Shown: positions 9,424 through 17,855 of the stretch, piece after piece
Layout: the number at the start of each line of letters is the position of its first letter
How positions within the stretch are numbered: the stretch's first letter is position 1
Assembly: GCF_000380025.1 (NCBI RefSeq)
Contig: NZ_KB904156.1
Coordinates: 31,873 to 95,872, forward strand
Direction of reading: 5' to 3'
Source: Streptococcus entericus DSM 14446
Lineage (GTDB): Bacteria; Bacillota; Bacilli; Lactobacillales; Streptococcaceae
DNA: 64,000 nt
The notes under the pieces: generated by a model
What the model was told of the DNA's origin: nothing
Databases searched by the model: none
What the model saw: only the letters and a program-made list of their open reading frames with translations
Program-made: the position numbers and the translations under genes

Positions 9424-9775
9424 TCTTAGGATATTAAAGGCGAGCATACAAGTGAAAAATAGGAATCTGACGATGATTGCTTGCAATCTAGGAAGATTAT
9501 CATTTTTCACTGACAGTATGCCGACCGTATTCAACTCTAAGATGTGAGAGCGTTAAACAAGCCTTAGACAAACTAGGAAAAGCGACGACGAAGCTTAGGC
9601 TTCTAGGAGATTTTATCTTTTTGTCAGTGACTTGTTTGCCAAAGCAATCTGCATTGGACAGAACCAACGCCCAACTAAAAAGAGAAAACTCGAACGGGTA
9701 GGCCTCTGCCTATCCGTTCTTTATAAAATATGGTATAATAGTACCGAAATCAAAATTTATAGGAGAAATAACCTC
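9424..9775 (+). promoter_or_regulatory. rpsG-fusA spacer: two hairpins and the fusA promoter
   Basis: This 352-nt spacer holds no gene. A GTGAAAAAT/ATTTTTCAC stem (9452-9460 with 9502-9510) encloses a second partly paired region. A 12-bp hairpin (9692-9703 with 9708-9719, one G-T pair) is followed by a short T run and looks like an attenuating terminator. An extended -10 TGGTATAAT lies at 9731-9739, so fusA has its own promoter. The ribosome-binding site AGGAG precedes the ATG at 9776. Confidence 0.7.
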
Positions 9776-11854
9776 ATGGCACGCGAATTTTCGTTAGCAA
9801 AAACTCGTAACATCGGTATCATGGCGCACGTCGATGCCGGTAAGACAACAACAACTGAGCGTATCCTTTACTATACTGGTAAAATCCATAAGCTTGGTGA
9901 GACCCACGAAGGTGCGTCACAAATGGACTGGATGGAGCAAGAGCAAGAGCGTGGTATCACTATCACCTCTGCGGCAACAACTGCTCAATGGAAAGACACT
10001 CGTGTTAACATCATCGACACCCCAGGACACGTTGACTTCACCATCGAAGTACAACGTTCCCTGCGCGTACTTGACGGTGCGGTTACCGTTCTTGACTCAC
10101 AATCAGGTGTTGAGCCACAAACTGAAACCGTATGGCGTCAGGCGACTGAGTACCGCGTTCCTCGTATCGTATTTGCCAACAAAATGGACAAAATCGGTGC
10201 GGACTTCCTTTACTCTGTGTCTACCCTTCATGATCGTTTGCAAGCAAATGCTCACCCAATCCAACTCCCAATCGGTGCAGAAGATGACTTCACTGGCATC
10301 ATCGACTTGATCAAGATGAAAGCTGAAATCTACACCAACGACCTTGGTACAGATATTCGTGAAGAAGAGATTCCAGCTGAATACCTTGAGCAAGCGCAAG
10401 AGTGGCGTGAGAAGTTGGTTGAAGCTGTTGCTGAAACTGACGAAGAGCTCATGATGAAGTACCTTGAAGGTGAAGAAATCACTGAAGAGGAATTGAAAGC
10501 TGGTATCCGTAAGGCAACCATCAACGTTGAATTCTTCCCTGTTCTTTGTGGTTCTGCATTCAAAAACAAGGGTGTTCAGTTGATGCTTGATGCGGTACTT
10601 GACTACCTGCCAAGCCCAATCGACATCCCAGCGATTAAAGGGATCAACCCAGATACAGATGCTGAAGAAGAGCGTCCATCATCTGATGAAGAGCCATTTG
10701 CGGCCCTTGCCTTCAAGATCATGACAGACCCATTCGTAGGTCGTTTGACCTTCTTCCGTGTCTACTCTGGTGTTCTTAACTCAGGTTCATACGTGATGAA
10801 CACATCTAAAGGTAAGCGTGAGCGTATCGGACGTATCCTTCAGATGCACGCTAACAGCCGTCAAGAAATTGAAACAGTTTACTCTGGTGACATCGCTGCT
10901 GCCGTTGGTTTGAAAGACACCACTACTGGTGACTCATTGACTGACGAGAAAGCGAAAATCATTCTTGAGTCAATCGATGTTCCAGAACCAGTTATCCAAC
11001 TCATGGTTGAGCCTAAGTCTAAAGCTGACCAAGATAAGATGGGTGTTGCTTTGTCTAAATTGGCTGAAGAAGACCCAACCTTCCGCGTTGAAACTAACCC
11101 AGAAACTGGTGAGACCGTTATCTCTGGTATGGGTGAGCTTCACCTTGACGTCCTTGTTGACCGTATGCGTCGTGAGTTCAAAGTAGAAGCAAACGTTGGT
11201 GCGCCTCAGGTATCTTACCGTGAAACTTTCCGCGCTTCTACTCAAGCACGTGGATTCTTCAAACGTCAGTCTGGTGGTAAAGGTCAGTTCGGTGACGTTT
11301 GGATCGAATTTACACCAAACGAAGAAGGTAAAGGTTTCGAGTTCGAGAACGCTATCGTCGGTGGTGTGGTTCCTCGTGAATTTATCCCAGCCGTTGAAAA
11401 AGGGCTCATCGAGTCTATGGCTAATGGTGTCCTTGCCGGCTACCCAATGGTTGACGTGAAAGCTAAACTTTACGATGGGTCATACCACGATGTCGACTCA
11501 TCTGAAACAGCCTTCAAGATTGCGGCATCTCTTGCCCTTAAAGAAGCAGCTAAATCAGCTCAACCAGCTATCCTTGAGCCAATGATGCTCGTCACCATCA
11601 CCGCACCAGAAGACAACCTTGGTGATGTTATGGGTCACGTGACAGCTCGTCGCGGACGCGTTGATGGTATGGAAGCTCGTGGTAACGTTCAAGTCGTTCG
11701 TGCTTATGTGCCATTGGCTGAAATGTTTGGTTATGCAACAGTTCTTCGTTCAGCAACTCAAGGTCGTGGTACCTTCATGATGGTCTTTGACCACTACGAA
11801 GATGTGCCTAAGTCTGTACAAGAAGAAATCATCAAAAAACACCGCGGTGAATAA
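9776..11854 (+). CDS. fusA: Elongation factor G
   Basis: 692 residues. The frame is open further upstream, but the ATG at 9776 with AGGAG and the [15 protein letters not shown] start is the family start. G motifs are [10 protein letters not shown] (G1), RGITIT (switch I region), DTPGHVDF (G3) and NKMD (G4). It is a GTPase that drives ribosomal translocation and ribosome recycling. Codon use is strongly biased. It is followed by a strong terminator. Confidence 0.99.
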   Translation: MAREFSLAKTRNIGIMAHVDAGKTTTTERILYYTGKIHKLGETHEGASQMDWMEQEQERGITITSAATTAQWKDTRVNIIDTPGHVDFTIEVQRSLRVLDGAVTVLDSQSGVEPQTETVWRQATEYRVPRIVFANKMDKIGADFLYSVSTLHDRLQANAHPIQLPIGAEDDFTGIIDLIKMKAEIYTNDLGTDIREEEIPAEYLEQAQEWREKLVEAVAETDEELMMKYLEGEEITEEELKAGIRKATINVEFFPVLCGSAFKNKGVQLMLDAVLDYLPSPIDIPAIKGINPDTDAEEERPSSDEEPFAALAFKIMTDPFVGRLTFFRVYSGVLNSGSYVMNTSKGKRERIGRILQMHANSRQEIETVYSGDIAAAVGLKDTTTGDSLTDEKAKIILESIDVPEPVIQLMVEPKSKADQDKMGVALSKLAEEDPTFRVETNPETGETVISGMGELHLDVLVDRMRREFKVEANVGAPQVSYRETFRASTQARGFFKRQSGGKGQFGDVWIEFTPNEEGKGFEFENAIVGGVVPREFIPAVEKGLIESMANGVLAGYPMVDVKAKLYDGSYHDVDSSETAFKIAASLALKEAAKSAQPAILEPMMLVTITAPEDNLGDVMGHVTARRGRVDGMEARGNVQVVRAYVPLAEMFGYATVLRSATQGRGTFMMVFDHYEDVPKSVQEEIIKKHRGE

Positions 11855-11880
11855 TAAGTAAAGATTAGACATCAAATAAT

Positions 11881-11909
11881 AGCACCGACCTCATGGTTGG
11901 TGCTTTTTG
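11881..11909 (+). terminator. fusA terminator
   Basis: A 10-bp stem AGCACCGACC/GGTTGGTGCT with loop TCAT is followed by T tract. The following 11910-12200 contains no gene that I can recognise. Confidence 0.9.
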
Positions 11910-12202
11910 TGTTATGTGAATATTCCTGAACTCAGGGTAATGACCGAAACATTTCAGAAAGTCACTCAGCTGAAAATCAGGGTGCTTGAGAAGTTACGGC
12001 AGTGCAACATGATAATAGGCAAGGAAAAATAAGTAAGGAAGTAGCATGATTTTCAATCGACGTCATTAAGAGGATTCAGAGGAAGATAATATAAGTGATT
12101 CTCATGTTGACCTTGGATGGTGTCAATGCAGACTTTAGTCAGAATATGAGAAGAGAGTGCTTGTTTTGAATGAATCTTGTTGTGACGTCTGGCTAGGTTT
12201 TA

Positions 12203-12211
12203 TGTTATAAT
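12203..12211 (+). promoter_or_regulatory. Extended -10 promoter of the cell-wall operon
   Basis: TGTTATAAT lies 18 nt upstream of the ATG at 12230, with AAGGAG in between. Confidence 0.7.
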
Positions 12212-12229
12212 ATCATAAAGGAGTTAACA

Positions 12230-12931
12230 ATGACAGAAACACGGTTATATATTGTTCGTCATGGCAAGACGATGTTCAATACCTTGGGGCGTGCCCAAGG
12301 TTGGTGCGATAGTCCTCTGACAACGTTAGGTCGTGAAGGCATTCGAGAGCTGGGTCAAGGATTCGCAGTAGATGGGTTGACATTTGATGAAGCTTTTTCA
12401 AGTGATAGCGGTCGAACTCTTGAGACCTTAGCGATTGTTTTAAAAGAGCTTGGTCAGGAGAGCTTACCGCATACGGCAGATCGTCGTATACGTGAGTGGT
12501 GCTTTGGTAGCTTGGAAGGTCTGTACGATGAGGAGCTCTTCCACGGTGTGCTGCCTAGAACAAGTGTCGTTGGTCTTGACAAGAAATTGACAGATTTAAC
12601 CTATCAAGAAATTGCAGAGGCTTTGGTGGAGGCTGATACAGCTGGCTGGGCGGAGCCTTGGGAGGTATTGCGTGACCGTATTTGGCAGGGATTTGTGAGC
12701 ATCGCAGAGCGCTTGGAGACAAAAGGTGGTGGCAACGGGCTTGTGGTTTGTCATGGGATGACCATCGCCACGCTCCTGTGGCTGATTGACCCTTGGTGGG
12801 AAAAGACGATGATTGATAACGGCAGTGTGACTGTTTTAAGCTATGAAAAGGGACAGTTTAGCATTGAACAAGTCGCTGATTTATCTTATCGCTATAAGGG
12901 AAGAGAGGCACTCGCAAATGAGAAGAAATAA
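12230..12931 (+). CDS. Histidine phosphatase family protein (phosphoglycerate-mutase-like)
   Basis: 233 residues. It has the RHG signature YIVRHGKTMFN at residues about 8-18 with the phospho-accepting histidine, a second conserved REWCFGSLEG segment and VVCHGMTIATL near the C-terminus. Family members are phosphatases or mutases, and the substrate here is unknown. It overlaps the next gene by 14 nt and heads an operon with two cell-wall enzymes. Confidence 0.85.
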   Translation: MTETRLYIVRHGKTMFNTLGRAQGWCDSPLTTLGREGIRELGQGFAVDGLTFDEAFSSDSGRTLETLAIVLKELGQESLPHTADRRIREWCFGSLEGLYDEELFHGVLPRTSVVGLDKKLTDLTYQEIAEALVEADTAGWAEPWEVLRDRIWQGFVSIAERLETKGGGNGLVVCHGMTIATLLWLIDPWWEKTMIDNGSVTVLSYEKGQFSIEQVADLSYRYKGREALANEKK

Positions 12932-13673
12932 GGGAATACTAGTCGTCTTGCAGTTGCTGGCTATTGTGATCGCCTTGGTAGGATTTTACATTTTCCTGTC
13001 GCCACGTGATTTTCGCGTGACAACTGATGAATCTCCTCGATTGTCAACATCATCGTCGTCCATGGCAGTAACAAGCTCATCCTCATCCAGTAATAAAGAA
13101 GAAACCGATGCCTTACCTGACGTTAGCCCTAATGATTGGGAATTAGTCCTGGTTAATCGGGATTATGCTTTTAACAATGTTGTCCCAGAACTTGGTTATG
13201 TTGAGGGAATTCCTGTTGATCAGCGAATTGTGGAGGCGACGACTCAGTTTATGGCAGCTGTCCATGCACTAGATGCTGATCCCTTGCAGAGACTTTACTC
13301 TGGTTATCGGAGTGTAGAAGAACAAGCTGCGCTTTTTCAAACACGAGTAGCTGAGCTGGTAGCTGGGGGAACAAGTGAGGAGGAAGCGACAACAATTGTT
13401 TCACAAACGGTCTTGCCAGCAGGTCACAGTGAACATCACACGGGCTTAGCGATTGATATTATGCGTTATTCTGATGTGGCGAAGGAGATTGCAGCGATGG
13501 CTCCTGAACACGGTTTTATTCTTAGATATACAAAGGGTGCGGAGCATATCACTGGAGTGTCTGAGGAAAATTGGCATTACCGCTATGTGGGTGTCGCTTC
13601 CGCCAAATACATGACTGAGCATCAGCTGACTCTGGAGGAATATCTTGATTTATTAAGGAGCAAAAATCGATGA
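12918..13673 (+). CDS. M15 family D,D- or L,D-carboxypeptidase (VanY/LdcB-like), membrane-anchored
   Basis: 251 residues from the ATG at 12918, which overlaps the previous gene by 14 nt; the frame is also open upstream. An N-terminal signal anchor (residues 6-28) and a Ser-rich linker lead to the M15B domain. Zinc-site motifs are GHSEHHTGLAIDI (His and Asp) and ENWHYRYV (catalytic Glu plus His). YSGYRSVEEQ is the usual substrate-side motif. It trims terminal D-Ala or similar residues from peptidoglycan stem peptides outside the membrane, like pneumococcal LdcB/DacB. The exact specificity is not readable. Confidence 0.88.
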   Translation: MRRNKGILVVLQLLAIVIALVGFYIFLSPRDFRVTTDESPRLSTSSSSMAVTSSSSSSNKEETDALPDVSPNDWELVLVNRDYAFNNVVPELGYVEGIPVDQRIVEATTQFMAAVHALDADPLQRLYSGYRSVEEQAALFQTRVAELVAGGTSEEEATTIVSQTVLPAGHSEHHTGLAIDIMRYSDVAKEIAAMAPEHGFILRYTKGAEHITGVSEENWHYRYVGVASAKYMTEHQLTLEEYLDLLRSKNR

Positions 13674-14263
13674 AACGACGATTAAGTTTTCTTGGCACTC
13701 TGCTTATCACGGTCTGTGTGATCATCAGCCTCCTGATCCCACTCTTGCTAAATGGTGCTCCTAAATCAGCTAATCAGCTGGTCAAAACCTCAGATAGCTC
13801 TGCTATCTTTATCAAAAAAATAGCACCTGAAGCCCAGAAACTAGGAAAAAGCTATGGGGTTATGCCGTCGGTTTTAATTGCTCAGGCCCTTTTAGAAACA
13901 GACTCTGGTCGTACGTTACTAGGGGTAAAGTACCATAATCTCTATCATTTACCAGCCTCAGAAGGCAATCGCCGTGTTGTTTTATGGACAACAGAGGTCA
14001 AAGATGGTAAAGAGCAGAACGTCGAGCGGAGTTATCAGGTTTATTCAACATGGTCTGAAAGCATGGCTGATTACATGACTCGGCTAAAGGCTAACAAATT
14101 GGGCGATGAGATGCTATACACAAGGCTAGCCACAGCAAAAACCTACAAAGAGGCCAGTGCCATCTTTTATCAAGAAGGTTATACAACAAGTAGTGATTAT
14201 GCAGGACGTTTAATTGCTCTAATTGAAAAGCACCAGCTGGAACAATATGACAAGCAAAAATAA
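13670..14263 (+). CDS. GH73 glucosaminidase domain protein (N-acetylglucosaminidase)
   Basis: 197 residues with an N-terminal hydrophobic signal or anchor (residues 8-28), then a GH73 domain. VLIAQALLETDSGRT carries the likely catalytic Glu, followed by YHNLYHL (the family's NLFG-like site) and YSTWSESMADYMTRL. It would cleave GlcNAc-MurNAc bonds in peptidoglycan. It overlaps the carboxypeptidase gene by 4 nt, so the three-gene operon looks dedicated to wall remodelling. Confidence 0.88.
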   Translation: MKRRLSFLGTLLITVCVIISLLIPLLLNGAPKSANQLVKTSDSSAIFIKKIAPEAQKLGKSYGVMPSVLIAQALLETDSGRTLLGVKYHNLYHLPASEGNRRVVLWTTEVKDGKEQNVERSYQVYSTWSESMADYMTRLKANKLGDEMLYTRLATAKTYKEASAIFYQEGYTTSSDYAGRLIALIEKHQLEQYDKQK

Positions 14264-14287
14264 TAAGCGGATTAGTTAATATACAGA

Positions 14288-14336
14288 AATTTTCTGAAAA
14301 ATAAAACTTGACAAACTTATCTGACTAAGGTAAAAT
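14288..14336 (+). promoter_or_regulatory. CodY-like box and sigma-A promoter of the brnQ leader
   Basis: AATTTTCTGAAAAAT (14288-14302) matches the 15-bp CodY consensus AATTTTCWGAAAATT except at one position. It lies just upstream of TTGACA (14308-14313), a 17-nt spacer and TAAAAT (14331-14336). CodY is the Firmicute branched-chain amino acid and GTP sensor. Its site next to a branched-chain amino acid transporter promoter is functionally coherent. Confidence 0.78.
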
Positions 14337-14364
14337 AACCTTACTAAACATCAAGGAGTTTCCC

Positions 14365-14409
14365 ATGACACAAACAACACAACTTTTGGTAGTCGTTGTC
14401 AGAAGATAG
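14365..14409 (+). CDS. brnQ leader peptide (MTQTTQLLVVVVRR)
   Basis: A 14-codon ORF with AAGGAG 6 nt upstream. It contains two consecutive Leu codons (CTT TTG) and four consecutive Val codons (GTA GTC GTT GTC) at 14383-14400, then Arg-Arg-stop. This composition, between a promoter and a terminator hairpin ahead of a branched-chain amino acid transporter gene, is that of a transcription-attenuation leader peptide. Ribosome stalling at Leu or Val codons would report charged tRNA levels. It was found by reading the leader and has not been tested. Confidence 0.82.
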   Translation: MTQTTQLLVVVVRR

Positions 14410-14501
14410 GACGGTACAATTTTTGTCACTGTCCTATTCGTGTTGAGTGAGAATGGGGCGACAAAAAAGCAGCTACCCATTCTTACGGGTAGCTGTTTTT
14501 T
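14406..14501 (+). promoter_or_regulatory. brnQ transcription attenuator (alternative hairpins)
   Basis: Three structures are visible. A 10-bp hairpin, 14406-14415 with 14428-14437, begins at the leader stop. A possible antiterminator pairs 14447-14457 with 14476-14486 (11 bp, one G-T). A terminator pairs CAGCTACCC (14470-14478) with GGGTAGCTG (14487-14495), followed by T6. Antiterminator and terminator share 14476-14478 and the loop, so they exclude each other. CAACAC in the leader (14375-14380) can also pair with GTGTTG (14440-14445), which would couple ribosome position to the switch. No T-box motif is present. Confidence 0.75.
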
Positions 14502-14572
14502 GATGGTAAGGAGGGAAAGCTATCTGTCGTTAGCAGGCTGTATCATCACGTTATTATTATAAAGGAGTTTCT

Positions 14573-15898
14573 ATGAAAACGTTACAGAAAAAAGATTATA
14601 TTTATATCGGGTCGATGCTGTTTGGCATCATCTTCGGTGCAGGTAATTTGATTTTCCCTGTTCACATGGGGCAAGAAGCAGGGGCTAACCTCTGGCCAGC
14701 GACCATCGGTTTTTTGGTTTCAGCCATTGGACTACCGTTTTTAGCCATCGTTGCCATGGGTTTAACCGAGAGCAAGAGTGTCTTTGAACTGGCTTCAAAA
14801 GTTGGTAAAGGTTATGGCAAGTTCTTTACTATTTTGCTTTATCTCGTTATTGGTCCTTTCTTTGCCATCCCTCGTTTAGCAACGACTTCTTTTCAAATTG
14901 GCGTTGTGCCTTTTATTCCAGAAGGGCAACAAACCCTAGCCTTGGTTTTCTATTCTGCATTTTTCTTTTTGGTGGCTTGGCTTCTTTCTCAGAATGCTAG
15001 CAAGCTGCTCACTTATGTTGGTAAAGTGCTTAACCCCATCTTCCTCCTTGTCTTAGGCATTCTTCTTGCTTTCGCTGTTTTTAATCCTATGGGCAATAGC
15101 GGAGCGGCAGCTGTTCAAGAGGCTTATCAAGCTAATGCGCTGACCAAGGGGATTCTGGAAGGCTATAACACCCTTGATGTCCTCGCTTCCTTAGCATTTG
15201 CCATTGTGGTTATCTCTGCTTTAAATGGACTGGGCGTCACCCAGCCTAAACAAATTGCTAAGGACATGATTAAAGCAGGTGCCATCAGCCTGGGCTTTAT
15301 GGCTCTGATTTATGCCCTGTTAGCTTATGCAGGGGCAACTAGCCTTGGACAGTTTCCAATCAGTGAAAATGGCGGCATCGCCCTCGCACAAATCGCTGGT
15401 TATTATTTGGGAACAGCAGGTAGCCTATTACTTGCCTTAATCGTCTTCTTTGGTTGTTTGAAGACAGCAGTTGGGCTCTTAACAGCTTTCTCAGAGACTT
15501 TTTCAGAGATGTTCCCTAGCGTCTCTTATAAAACGTTTTTAGCCGTAGCTACCATTTTCCCAGCTATTTTTGCCAATGTTGGTTTAACAAATATTATCGC
15601 CTATTCTATTCCGGTTCTTATGTTTCTTTATCCGTTGGCGATTGTCCTTGTTTTGCTAGCTTTAGTAGATAAGCTGTTCAAAGGTAAAAAGGCTGTTTAC
15701 CTCTGGACGACCATTTTTACTCTCTTTCCTGCTATCTTAGACGGTTTAGCAGCATCTCCGTGGGCAGAATTATCAATTGTTAAAGGCTTAGTTAGTTTTG
15801 GTCATGGTTTGTTGCCATTCTCAAGCATTGGTATGGGTTGGGTACTACCATCCATTCTCGGCTTTATTGTTGGCTTATTGTTGTCAACAAAGGAATAG
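14573..15898 (+). CDS. brnQ: Branched-chain amino acid transporter BrnQ (LIVCS family)
   Basis: 441 residues with about 12 membrane segments. It has the LIVCS family opening: YIGSMLFGIIFGAGNLIFP, then GFLVSAIGLPFL. It is a cation-coupled importer of Leu, Ile and Val in the cytoplasmic membrane. The ATG follows AAGGAG. Upstream lie a CodY-like box and a Leu/Val leader-peptide attenuator, both consistent with feedback by its substrates. A terminator follows at 15910-15956. Confidence 0.95.
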   Translation: MKTLQKKDYIYIGSMLFGIIFGAGNLIFPVHMGQEAGANLWPATIGFLVSAIGLPFLAIVAMGLTESKSVFELASKVGKGYGKFFTILLYLVIGPFFAIPRLATTSFQIGVVPFIPEGQQTLALVFYSAFFFLVAWLLSQNASKLLTYVGKVLNPIFLLVLGILLAFAVFNPMGNSGAAAVQEAYQANALTKGILEGYNTLDVLASLAFAIVVISALNGLGVTQPKQIAKDMIKAGAISLGFMALIYALLAYAGATSLGQFPISENGGIALAQIAGYYLGTAGSLLLALIVFFGCLKTAVGLLTAFSETFSEMFPSVSYKTFLAVATIFPAIFANVGLTNIIAYSIPVLMFLYPLAIVLVLLALVDKLFKGKKAVYLWTTIFTLFPAILDGLAASPWAELSIVKGLVSFGHGLLPFSSIGMGWVLPSILGFIVGLLLSTKE

Positions 15899-15909
15899 TT
15901 TAAAACCAT

Positions 15910-15956
15910 ACCTTGGTTAGCTCCTCATGTTAGGGGAGTTGATCAAGGTGTTTTTT
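15910..15956 (+). terminator. brnQ terminator
   Basis: A long imperfect stem (ACCTTGGTTAGCTCC with GGGGAGTTGATCAAGGT) is followed by T6. Confidence 0.85.
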
Positions 15957-16007
15957 AATTGAAACGTGATTTCCTTATGGGGAACTTTTGCCAAAACAAG
16001 CCCAATC

Positions 16008-16016
16008 TGCTATAAT
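16008..16016 (+). promoter_or_regulatory. Extended -10 promoter of ppaC
   Basis: TGCTATAAT lies 30 nt before the ppaC ATG. Confidence 0.7.
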
Positions 16017-16046
16017 AAGGTGAATAAAGGAAAGAGAGTTACTCAC

Positions 16047-16982
16047 ATGTCTAAGATTTTAGTTTTTGGTCACCAAAACCCTGATACTGACGCTACGGCT
16101 TCAAGCTACGCTTGGGCTTATTTGGAGCGAGAAGCTTGGGGGCGTGATGCAGAGGCGGTGCTTCTGGGCGAGCCTAACGAAGAAACGGCTTTTGCGTTGG
16201 ATTATTTTGGCGTTACAGCACCGCGCGTTGTGACTTCTGCCAAAGCAGAAGGAGCGGATAAGGTTGTTTTGACGGACCACAACGAGTTTCAGCAGTCCAT
16301 CAGTGACATCCGCGAGGTTGAGGTAGCTGGTGTCGTGGATCACCACCGTGTGGCTAACTTTGAAACTGCCAATCCGCTTTATATGCTCCTTGAACCTGTT
16401 GGTTCAGCGTCGTCCATTGTTTATCGCCAGTTCAAACAGGCTGGTGTCGCTGTGCCAAAAGAGATTGCTGGCTTGTTACTGTCAGGTTTGATTTCGGACA
16501 CGCTCTTGCTCAAGTCTCCGACCACTCACGCGAGCGACCCACAGGTCGCTGCGGAATTAGCAGATCTGGCAGGGGTGAATTTGGAGGAGTACGGCTTGGC
16601 TCTGTTGAAAGCAGGTACAAACCTAGCCAGCAAGTCAGCCGAAGAGCTGATTGACATCGATGCCAAGACTTTTGAACTCAACGGTAACCCTGTTCGTGTC
16701 GCTCAGGTTAACACCGTTGACATTGCCGAAGTCCTTGACCGTCAGGCAGAGATTGAAGCAGCAATCACCAAAGCGTCTGCTGATAATGGCTATTCTGACT
16801 TTGTCCTCATGATTACCGATATTGTCAACTCTAACTCAGAAATCTTGGCGCTTGGTCGCAACATGGATAGGGTTGAAGCAGCTTTCAACTTTACCTTGGA
16901 AAATAACCATGCTTTCTTACCGGGGGCTGTTTCTCGTAAGAAACAAGTTGTGCCGCAGTTGACAGAGAGTTTTAACGCCTAA
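16047..16982 (+). CDS. ppaC: Manganese-dependent inorganic pyrophosphatase (family II)
   Basis: 311 residues from the ATG at 16047, the exact family length; the frame is open upstream but that part is not conserved in kind. DHH-family motifs are [10 protein letters not shown] (His, Asp, Asp), the later Asp in LTDHNEF, VVDHHRV (DHH), and the C-terminal [10 protein letters not shown] (substrate-binding Arg-Lys). It hydrolyses PPi to phosphate in the cytoplasm. Monocistronic, with its own promoter and terminator. Confidence 0.97.
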   Translation: MSKILVFGHQNPDTDATASSYAWAYLEREAWGRDAEAVLLGEPNEETAFALDYFGVTAPRVVTSAKAEGADKVVLTDHNEFQQSISDIREVEVAGVVDHHRVANFETANPLYMLLEPVGSASSIVYRQFKQAGVAVPKEIAGLLLSGLISDTLLLKSPTTHASDPQVAAELADLAGVNLEEYGLALLKAGTNLASKSAEELIDIDAKTFELNGNPVRVAQVNTVDIAEVLDRQAEIEAAITKASADNGYSDFVLMITDIVNSNSEILALGRNMDRVEAAFNFTLENNHAFLPGAVSRKKQVVPQLTESFNA

Positions 16983-16999
16983 TCCTTGTCAAAAATACC

Positions 17000-17030
17000 A
17001 AATCCTCGTATCTGATAAGCGAGGATTTTT
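17000..17030 (+). terminator. ppaC terminator
   Basis: A 9-bp stem AAATCCTCG/CGAGGATTT with an 11-nt loop is followed by T residues. It overlaps the suf promoter region. Confidence 0.85.
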
Positions 17031-17031
17031 C

Positions 17032-17040
17032 TGTTATAAT
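17032..17040 (+). promoter_or_regulatory. Extended -10 promoter of the suf operon
   Basis: TGTTATAAT lies 45 nt upstream of sufC. No good -35 hexamer is present. No IscR-type or other obvious operator was recognised. Confidence 0.65.
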
Positions 17041-17084
17041 AACTATAAACAACCCTCGGCGTTAGCCGTGAGAAAGGAACTTTT

Positions 17085-17855
17085 ATGTCAACCTTAGAAA
17101 TCAAAAACCTGCATGTGTCCATCGAGGACAAGGAAATCCTAAAAGGGGTCAACTTGATCTTGAAAACAGGAGAGGTCGCTGCCATCATGGGGCCAAACGG
17201 CACAGGGAAATCGACCCTATCTGCTGCCATCATGGGCAATCCCAACTTTGAAGTGACCCAAGGAGAGGTTCTCTTTGATGGGGTCAATATCTTAGAGTTG
17301 GAAGTGGATGAACGGGCACGGTTGGGGCTCTTTTTAGCCATGCAGTACCCGTCTGAAATCCCTGGTATCACCAATGCCGAGTTTATCCGTGCGGCAATGA
17401 ACGCTGGTAAGGAAGACGAGGATAAAATCTCTGTCCGTGACTTTATCACCAAGCTGGACGAGAAGATGGAGCTTTTGGGCATGAAAGAGGAGATGGCAGA
17501 GCGCTACCTCAATGAAGGCTTCTCAGGAGGTGAGAAGAAGCGCAATGAAATCCTCCAGCTTCTCATGCTGGAGCCTAAGTTTGCCCTCCTAGATGAGATT
17601 GACTCAGGATTGGATATTGATGCCCTCAAGGTCGTTTCAAAAGGGGTCAATGCCATGCGGGGCGAGGGCTTCGGTGCTATGATTATCACCCACTACCAAC
17701 GCCTGCTCAACTACATCACCCCTGATGTGGTCCATGTCATGATGGACGGTCGGGTCGTCCTCTCAGGCGGTGCAGAGTTAGCGGCTCGTCTGGAGCAAGA
17801 GGGCTATGCCAAGATTGCCGAGGAGCTGGGCTTAGAGTACAGTGAGGACGTGTAG
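17085..17855 (+). CDS. sufC: Fe-S cluster assembly ATPase SufC
   Basis: 256 residues. ABC ATPase motifs are Walker A GPNGTGKST (about residue 34), signature FSGGEKKRNE, Walker B FALLDEIDSGLD and H-loop TH. It works with SufB and SufD as the scaffold complex that builds iron-sulphur clusters in the cytoplasm. The ribosome-binding site AAAGGAA precedes the ATG. First gene of the operon; sufD follows without a gap. Confidence 0.97.
   Translation: MSTLEIKNLHVSIEDKEILKGVNLILKTGEVAAIMGPNGTGKSTLSAAIMGNPNFEVTQGEVLFDGVNILELEVDERARLGLFLAMQYPSEIPGITNAEFIRAAMNAGKEDEDKISVRDFITKLDEKMELLGMKEEMAERYLNEGFSGGEKKRNEILQLLMLEPKFALLDEIDSGLDIDALKVVSKGVNAMRGEGFGAMIITHYQRLLNYITPDVVHVMMDGRVVLSGGAELAARLEQEGYAKIAEELGLEYSEDV

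Noticed and set aside
14365..14501. T-box riboswitch before brnQ.
   Set aside because: No T-box consensus (AGGGTGGNACCGCG) or specifier loop was seen; a leader peptide with Leu/Val codons explains the region better.
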